DNA from: Xenorhabdus indica
GTDB taxonomy: Bacteria > Pseudomonadota > Gammaproteobacteria > Enterobacterales > Enterobacteriaceae
Length of the DNA stretch: 64,000 nucleotides
Assembly: GCF_014467235.1 (NCBI RefSeq)
Contig: NZ_NKHP01000003.1
Span: forward strand, 1 to 64,000
Reading direction: 5' to 3'
A program made the translations under genes and the position numbers. Shown here piece after piece: positions 41,601 to 50,600 of the stretch. The notes under the pieces are model-generated. The model was given only the letters and a program-made list of their open reading frames with translations. It did no database searches and was not told where the DNA came from. Each line of letters starts with the position of its first letter. Positions within the stretch are counted from its first letter, which is position 1.

Positions 41601-44600
41601 CTCCATATTGGAAGCTATTTTTAAACTGTTTTAAGCGCATCGCCAGCTCAGATGCAGTGTAATCACTTAGCGTCGTGTGATTAAATCCATCAATATCATC
41701 ACCACCGTGCCCAACAACCTGCCAGCGTATTTTACCGTTCAATAAGCTTGGATCACCGTATACCACCTTATACTGGCCATTGGTATCAAGCTGGACAAGG
41801 ACACTCTCGTTTGGGTGCTTACCGGTCAGATAAGAGACAGAGTCGGCCACAATAGGATCATCTTCAAGCTGAATAATGACCTGGCCATCAAAACGCATTT
41901 TTTTGCGTTCTAATCTCGGAAAGACATCAATAACTTCCCACGTATTGACATCCTGGTTATTCAACGGACGGAGTCTCTCCAGCGTATTTCTCATTGGTGA
42001 GCCATCAAAAATTTCCATTGCCAGAATATCTTTCATGGTTGTTTTGTCACCAATTACCGGACGATAAGATGCCAGTACTTGACCATCCAGTACAATCACA
42101 CGCTCGAAAATTCTTTCCCGCTGACCATTTTTGGACATTTTATAGCTTTCTGCCATGTTCAGGTCTGAACGACTAAAGAAACGTGTAACGTATTTACTGA
42201 ATTTCTCCACAGATGAAAACTCCACAATCCCAATATTAGGATCATAGAACCCATACATCCGGTTCTCTCCACTGCCTTTTGACCATGCCGCCATGGCATG
42301 ACCCAATGTATCCAGCTCCAGCAGAATCGGTTGACCATCCACGTTGGTAGCAGTGATTCTTTCAATCATACCTTTTACGGTTAGTGCTTTCTCACCGTTC
42401 AGTTTCTCTTTCCATACCTTGGAAGTACCGTCTAACATCGGATCTCTGGCATAGAGTGCAGACAATGTACCCAATAACTTACTGGCGTTGGCTTGTTCAA
42501 CTTCGGAATATAACTCTGGATTGCTGAGTACCGAAGCGGCGGAGTAAAGTTTATTCAACAAGTCATGACCAACATTTTCCTGGCCGTCATTTTCAAGCTG
42601 TTTTGCCAGCAGAACCAATTTCGATAACGGTACACAGCGCCCGCCAAACCCATCATTAGATAAATTCAGCAATAGCAATTGTGGCGCTAAATGTTCACTT
42701 GCCTTAGGATCTACTGCGCCAGTAGAAGTAATATCACGGAACAGTCGGCTATATTTCTCCGTTTTTGGCCGAAGAGTAATTTTCAGTGCCCGGTTTTCAA
42801 TTTCCCATGCCAATGCCCCTTTTTGTTCCGCCGTCCAGTTCCCTTTGACCAACAGATCCACCAGTTGTTTGATGTCCATATCCGAATGGAAGCCATCCAC
42901 AATACGCTCAGCATGGTTATGTTTGTAACCTGACAGGAAAGCCTTTGTCGCACGCAGATCGCGCTCTATACCTACTTCATCAATCTGAGGTTTCAGTGCC
43001 TGCATATAGCGTCTCAAATCACTCTTGATGCCTTTAAGAGCCGTATTTTCTTGTACTTGCTGGTTGGTGCCAGACAGGTAAGAAACAATTTTATCAGCAT
43101 ACTGATTCATCAATTGATAACTGGATTCATGACCATGATAAGTTCGTTCCCCGGAAATGTTATAACCGGCTGTCATTAATCTGGTACGGAGTTTTTCACC
43201 TTCATTACCTAAACCTTCATTGTCGGTCAGCAACATAATTGGCGTCTGCTTCGAGATCCCCCGTAGATTCTGTTCTACCGAGAATTTACCATTAACGGCT
43301 TTTGCCAATACACCAGTAAGACCGGATGGGTTCGGTATTTCATGAGCAGTGATCGCCTTGGTCATGCTTGGCATCGGCCTGTCTAACAGTAAGCCGGAAA
43401 CAGCCATGCCTTGTCTGTCAGCGTAACGAGCAAGATCTGCCGCAATTGGCGCACCCATTGAATAACCGTGGATAATGATGTTTTCCGGCTTAATACCACG
43501 ATCATTAACCAGATAACGGAACATAGTACGTACATCCTGATACATCCCTGATTCCCCCGGATAGCCATCGCTGGTGCCGTAACCCCGCATATTGACCGAG
43601 AGCATATCAATACCCTGTTGTTGATAATGCGGCTGAATTTTACTCGCTTGCTCTTCAACAGACGCACCAGAGCCATGGATAAACAACACGACTTTATTTG
43701 TCATGTTTGTATGTAACGAGCTTTGTGCCTGATTGTTTTGCGCCTGATAGTAATAACCTTCTAAGCGCCCGATTTCACCCTGTAAGGTAATTTTTTGTGC
43801 AACACCCTGGTTTACTGCCAAATTGAGCTTGTTTTGTACCTCCTGACTGATCCGGCGACGTTCTTCTTTTGCACCATACAGTTCATTATTCATGAGGCGA
43901 GTCAATGGATTACGCGGTTCTCTCTCACGTGGCAATGATCCATCGTTTGAGATAGCAACTCTCTCCAGTTCATATTCATTGGTTTCATTATTCAGAATTG
44001 CTTCAAATGGCTCTCCATTGAGACGGAGATGTTTTTGTTTAACCCGTTCAATATGAACTGCTTGCTGCAATGACCGACCGAAGTCAAACAGATCATTTGG
44101 TGTCCAGATACCAAAGGTTGGTCGCCAGACCTTGCCGAGCACTTTCTCCGCGCCTCCCGCCCTGAGAATACGAGCAACGACACTGGAACAATTTTTAGAC
44201 AGTAACTGATAACGGGCATTCGGATCGCTGCTGATTTTACTCCATTCAGCCTGCATTGCTGCCACATCAAGCCCTTCCAGATTGATGCGGTATACCCGAG
44301 CAGGTTCCGTTTTACTGTTTTTGAAATCGGAAATTTCTGCCAGCTCTCTTTCAGCAAATTGATGCATGACGTCGGCAATTGCACTTTCCATACGTTTAGA
44401 TGTCTGCCTTTGCGCTGCCATACGTAAGGTTTCGGCAAAATTCCGGCCGATTTCGTGCATATCTATGCCGGGATCAGCCCATTGTGCAAGAAATGGCCGG
44501 TAAATATATTCCGGTATTTCAGCGGACTTAAGCAGTTCAGGATTAGCGAGGGCCACCATCGCAAAACCTTCACTGACATCCTTGAATTTGGCATCCACCC

Positions 44601-47600
44601 CTTTGGCTATTCTCAGTTTTTCAATAAACTCTCTCAGTTCAGCAGAACCATCAACCAACCCGAAATCATCATCCTCTTCTGCTTCAACATCAAATGCTAA
44701 CGTTGGGGCCTGAAAAGCAGGTTGGCTAAGATCATACCAACGAAGCCGCAGATCCGGTTGATCTTGTGTTGAGATATCAAACATCTCGCGTATATCGACA
44801 GTTTTACTCCCTGCCGGCCACCAACTGACATAATTTATTTCATTCAAATGCTTGGCATCATCTGCATTGACCAGAACACGTCCCTGACCAATTTGCAATG
44901 CTACATGACCAAGAGTGCTGTACTCACTTGGCCGCCAGACATACAATGTTGCACTGACAGGGGATAAGTGCTGTTCAATCGCCAGATGGACTTTTTTCAA
45001 TCCGGCTATATCAATGCCCCGGCCATCTTTCGCCAGATCACGGGCCGAAAGTTTGGAAAAAACTGCATTTGTGACATCTTGACCATACTCTTTGGTCACG
45101 GCTGCCATAACCTGTTGCAGTCCGGCATCGGCGGTATTTCTGGAGATGTGCAAACTGAACTGACCACGTGTCACAAAATCGCCCTGTGCATCCAGATAGA
45201 GATGTTTGCTATCCTTGAGATTGGCGTTATCCAGTTTGGTGTATAATTCGCTGAAATGACCTTGGCCTGAGCTTCTCAATGTCGGCTCTGCCAATACTAA
45301 TGATTCCGTCAGGCGTATGTTAATTTGGGAAAGCAGCAGTTTCATCGCTGGTGCCCGCCCAGATTCAGAGTGCCCAAGCAGATAACCTTCCACCTGTTGG
45401 TGTAAATCAGTTAATTTTTCAATCGCATCCAGTGAGTAATCCGGCTTTTCCAGCAGGACTTGTTCATAAGCACGCAGCGCCTCAATCACCTTGCGGTAAC
45501 TTTCCCCCAGTGGCTTACCTTTAACATAAGCCTTTTTCTGTAACTCATCACCTGACATCAATTTGATATCCAGCAAATAACGCCAGACACCATCCGCTCT
45601 TTCCGCGAGAATACGGGTACGCCCCCCTTCAAGGGAAATAATATGATTTTCCACCAGCCGCAACTCAGCAGGGAGTTGTTCATAGTTTTGGTAATTAGCA
45701 AAAATGAAATGTTCGATTGTTTTTATCTGTGCCGGATCTTTCGGATTATCAACTTTTATGGTTTTAAACAGAGCAGATCGGGGTTCAGCCCAGGGAAGAA
45801 CTTCAAAGCTGTTATGTAAGCCTTCACGTATCAAAATATTACGTTCAGTCCGTAAACGATAGAATGGAATCGCTTGATTTAACATGCTATCAATAGCACT
45901 CAACTTGATATCCAGATCTATCAGTGAATTGGCGTGGTAACCGTCAGGATCTTGTTCAAGATAACTTTTCTGCTCAGCCGTGCTCAGTGAATCAAAACGT
46001 ATTTTTACTCTGACGCCGGCATCGGTCAGTCTGTGACCAATGGATTCTAATGGCTTGTCGCGGTAGTGATATACTGGTTTATCCAGCAAGCGAATTTCAT
46101 TGACCAGACCTTCACGTTGCAATTGACGCAATACTGGCAACTCAACGTTCCAGAAGAAATTCCCTAAACGCAGACCTTCCGGTGCAATAACATAAACATC
46201 ATCACGCGCACCGGTTGCATAAACGGAACTCCAGAATCCGATATTACTTCGCACCGCTTCGCCGATGGCTGAATGTAGGTTTTCTTGCTTAATATCATCG
46301 GGATCAAGGGACATGTTGTTCCAATCCATCAATTTCTTATTGAGTTCAAGGGCAAGTACATTCCCTTTCACATCAATATCATAAACGACTTTTTTGCCAT
46401 CTTTCTGCGCTGCATCCAGTACATGACGGTAGGCACTGAACTCCCGGCCTGACCAGAATGAAACAATACTTTTCTCACCATGAGGGGGTTTAAAGCTATA
46501 ACCAAAACGTTCCAATTTAGTCATAAATTGAACGCGCTTATCCCAGTCAAAATCAATGGTGGAATCGACAAATAACTTCGCCAGCGGTGCAATTTGGTCT
46601 TTAGGGATGGTATGTCGGATGACACTAAAAAAATTTTCAATAAAGTGAGTCAGCTCATACCTGATGTTGTCATTTATCTCAATATCAACACGTTCACCAC
46701 CCGGTACAGGGATATAGTTATCTTGTGAAAGCCCTCCGCTCCGGTCATTATTTTTGCTCAACCAACGGTAGATATCCGCGACTTTTGCAGCCCTTGCAGC
46801 AATAAAAGGATATGTCGCTCCATTTTGCAGGGAACTCTGACTGCTTTGTGGTTGTGGAACTTGAGAAGTGTTGTCTGAACGGGGATCTGTCCTTCCCAAC
46901 GCTTTCAGCCCACTCAAATCCAGGCCGGAAACAGGTTGTTCTTTTCGGTTTTCCGATCCTGATACATTTGTTATCGATTCAAGTGCGCCAACAGACGAAG
47001 CATAACTATTATTTGATTGATCTGAATTTGATTGATCTGACGACTGCGATGTGTGTAATGACCGTGGCACATGTATGGTGTTCGCATGTCCGGCACGAAG
47101 ACCTGCATTGATCTGTAGACGTTCGACAGCTTGTTTAGCATCTGCAAGTGCAGACAAATCCTTATCTGACTCTTGCAACTTCTGGCTGAAAGTACCAATT
47201 CCCTGCATTAAGGAACCAGAGCCAATATGGCTGGCTGTATTACCGGCACCTTCTGCTTCATAGGCTTTACCTGACCGGCCACTGCCAGCATTGGTAAAAT
47301 TCGGTTTATGCGCATTGTCCTTCGCTGTAGCTTCTACCTCAGCTTCAATCTCCTGAAGAGTCTGATAACTATTCTGTGCGGCTTTTTCAGCTTGTTTCTG
47401 TTGTGTCAGTGCCTCTTCTTTCCGGTATTCTGCCTTAGCCTGAGCATCCGCAACATCTTTCTGGGCATTCAGTTGATCCTGTTTAGATTTAGCAACATTG
47501 ACTTCCGACTTATCCAGCGCGATTTCTATCTGATCTTGTTGTTTTGAAATAGTGGAAAGTGCATTACCCAATTGCTGGCCTGCCGTTTCTTTTACACTAT

Positions 47601-50600
47601 CCAGTCGTGTCTGGAGGTTGTCCAAAAATCCGCCGGCAAAATCCTGACGCCACTGTGCCCCTGATTTTCCTTGATGGCTTGCGTATGTTTGGTTATTCAG
47701 ACTGTCAAGTGCTATGGTTTTTGCCAACAATTCATCCGTCACAGCCTGCTCTTCAACCTTGATAGCACTAAGCTGTGATAGTCCGTTAGTGTTCAAGGCA
47801 TAAAGATCAGTCGTCTCCAACTGAGATTGTGTCTCTGCAATCGCCGCCAGTTGCTTCTCTTTTTCCTGCATCAGATGTTGACGGTCTGCTTCTGCGTTTG
47901 CCTTATCATGCAGCACATCACCCGCCACCAACATTTGTGACGGACGTTTCACTTGTGTACTGTCAGAACGATTTGAGGTTGCAATGACATTGTCCAGAAT
48001 ATAACCGCTGCCGTCACTGTTACCGATGCCTTTGAACGCCAGTCGGTTGCTGCCTGCCCGCGCAACCAGCATCAATTGCTTGTGTTGCCAGGTGATTTCA
48101 TCATTGGACGATGAGAAAACCACCTGCTCATTCCAGAGGACTTCCAGGCCATTATCAATGCTACTGGCTACACGCCTGGCAAAATCAAAATCAAGGGTGA
48201 TGATTTCACCTGCTTCAAGCTGCCGGAGCTGCTGATAAATAGTGGTATTCGTATTCGCATCCAGCTCAGTGACATATTTACCGTGTCCATAGTTACTCAA
48301 GCCATAAGCATCGGCGGAATACTGAGCTTCCATGCCCTCGGTAGATGCCCAACCTGACTCTCTCGCTTCAAAATCACCATTGACAATCAGATTTGGCTTT
48401 TGTGTTTTTAGCGGCTGTTCATCGGCATTCATGATGTTTTTCAGTTTGCTGACATCCGGCGTATCGAGCTGATTCACCGAAGCGTGCAAATCCGTGGCTA
48501 AGTCTGATCTGACTTCCGCCATTTCAGTCAGTTTGAAACCGTTCAGCGCATTGACTTCCGGCAGATTAATGGCACCACGCCCCCGGTAGCTGCCGGATGA
48601 GTTTGCCTCATCACCATACACCAGAAAATTAATGCCCTGACTGCCCATCACCCCCAATAATGTTTGTTTTAATTCACTGAACATCGTGGCCAATTTATGT
48701 TTCTCGGTGTGACCGGAAGCCAGCGCAAGGTTGTAGAAATCACCATTACCGATTTGAACAGCAACGTTATTGCGGGCATAGGAGGCATGGATGTTCATCC
48801 CGTCGCCCACGTGGATATTGGCATTACCTGTCCCTTTCATCACCGAAACAGTCAAACCGTCACCCACTTTGGTGTTGATATTGTATTTACCCCACGCCAC
48901 ACTCACGGAAACACCGTCACCGATTTTGGTATTCACATTCAAATCACCGTGGGTTGCCACAACACTTAAGCCATTACCCACGCTGGTAGTGATATTACTT
49001 TTACCTTTCGCAGCGATAACTTGCATCCCATCGCCGACTTTGGTGACGATATTACTTTGACTCCACAAGGCGCTGAAGCTGTCACCCTGCCCCACCTGTG
49101 TCACGATATTGGCATCACCTTTCGCCAGCGTAACCTGACGCCCCTGGCCGACTTTCGTAATAACATTCGCTTTACCCCAGGTACCAGTATAATCATTCCC
49201 CTTGCCTACATGGGTGAGGATATTGGCTGTACCCTGCATAATACTAACCGTCTGCCCATCACCGATTTTGGTGACGATATTGGCTTTCCCTTTAGCAAAG
49301 TTATAGTGATCGCCTCTCCCCACGTGGGTCATGCTATTGGCATCCCCCCACGCGGCATTGACAGCCAGCCCCTCTCCCACTTTGGTCAGGATATTCAGAT
49401 GACCTTTGGCAAATCCCACCGTATTGCCGTCACCCACATGGGTCATGATATTGCCAAATTGAGAAACCAGCAGGCCGGCTGTCGTCCCCGCGCCCACTTT
49501 CGTCAGAATATTGCCTTTGCCTAATAATAAACCGGCTGTCATGCCCTGCCCGACATGGGTTATTACGTTGGCTTTGGCTGCCGCCACCACACCGAGAAAA
49601 TCATGCCCGACTTTCGTCACCACATTGGCTTCACCCAGGGCCAATACCCCCGTCATGCCCTGACCGGCATGGGTCATGATATTGGCCTGACCAAACATCG
49701 CCGCCAGCGTTGTGCCATCTCCGACTTTTGTCATGATATTGGCCTTACCGGCAAACAGACCAATACTGGTGCCGTTACCCACATGGGTATAAATATTGAG
49801 CTGGCCTATCATCAGCGCCGCCGTCAGATCATGACCGACTTTGGTCAAAATATTCGCCTCACCCAACATCGCAGCAAAGGTACTACCATCACCAATGTGG
49901 GTCATGCTATTACCCGTTCCTATCATGGCAGCAAGGGTTTCACCGTTCCCCACTTTCGTTGCTATATTGCCTTTGGCCACCATCAGCGCGACACTCAGGC
50001 CATCCCCCACATGGGTAAAGACATTACCCAATGCCACCATCAATGCCAGAGCCTGACCGTTCCCCACTTTGGTAAAGATATTGCCCCCGCCGGCCATCAT
50101 GACGTATGCATCCCCCTGGCCGACATGGGTAAAGATATTGCCGACGGCCAGCATGGCAGCAATAGTTTCACCATCCCCTACTTTAGTAAAGACGTTGCCT
50201 GCTGCCCCCATCGCCCCCAGTGTTCTGCCGTTACCGACATGAGTCAGCACATTGCCGACACCGAACATCACGCCAGTAGTCTCTCCGTCCCCCACTTTGG
50301 TCAGGATATTGGCCCCGCCTATCATCACACCAGTGGTTTCTCCTTGCCCGATATGGGTCAATACGTTGGCCCCACCGCCCATAACGGCAAAAACCTTACC
50401 CTCCCCTTTTCGGGTCAGAATATTGGCCCCACCCAGAGCGACAACTTTAGTCTGGCTGTCATGAGGTGCCTGTAATGAAACTGCAGGAGATAGGTTGATA
50501 TGGGTGATAACATTAGCAAAACCGCCCCCATTGAAACGCAGTTGCCCCTTTCTGCCTTTCTTGAAAATAACATTGGCAGCCCCAGCGCCATCAAATTCAG

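Noticed and set aside
45000..45930. A separate RRSP (Ras/Rap1 protease) or PMT C1/C2 effector before RID
   Set aside because: The sequence from about LSAIDSMLNQAIPFYRLRTERN onward is the membrane-targeting N-terminal part of RID, as in V. cholerae MARTX, and does not form an additional effector.
48700..50450. CRISPR-like regular repeats
   Set aside because: The 57-bp periodicity is in-frame protein repeats with degenerate sequence throughout. There are no identical direct repeats separated by unique spacers and no cas genes.
49555..50475. 306-residue plus-strand open frame (and neighbours) with a regular repeat pattern
   Set aside because: It lies antisense to the MARTX B repeats. The 57-bp period and codon bias of the real gene keep the opposite strand open. 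It has no ribosome-binding site and the long toxin frame explains the DNA.
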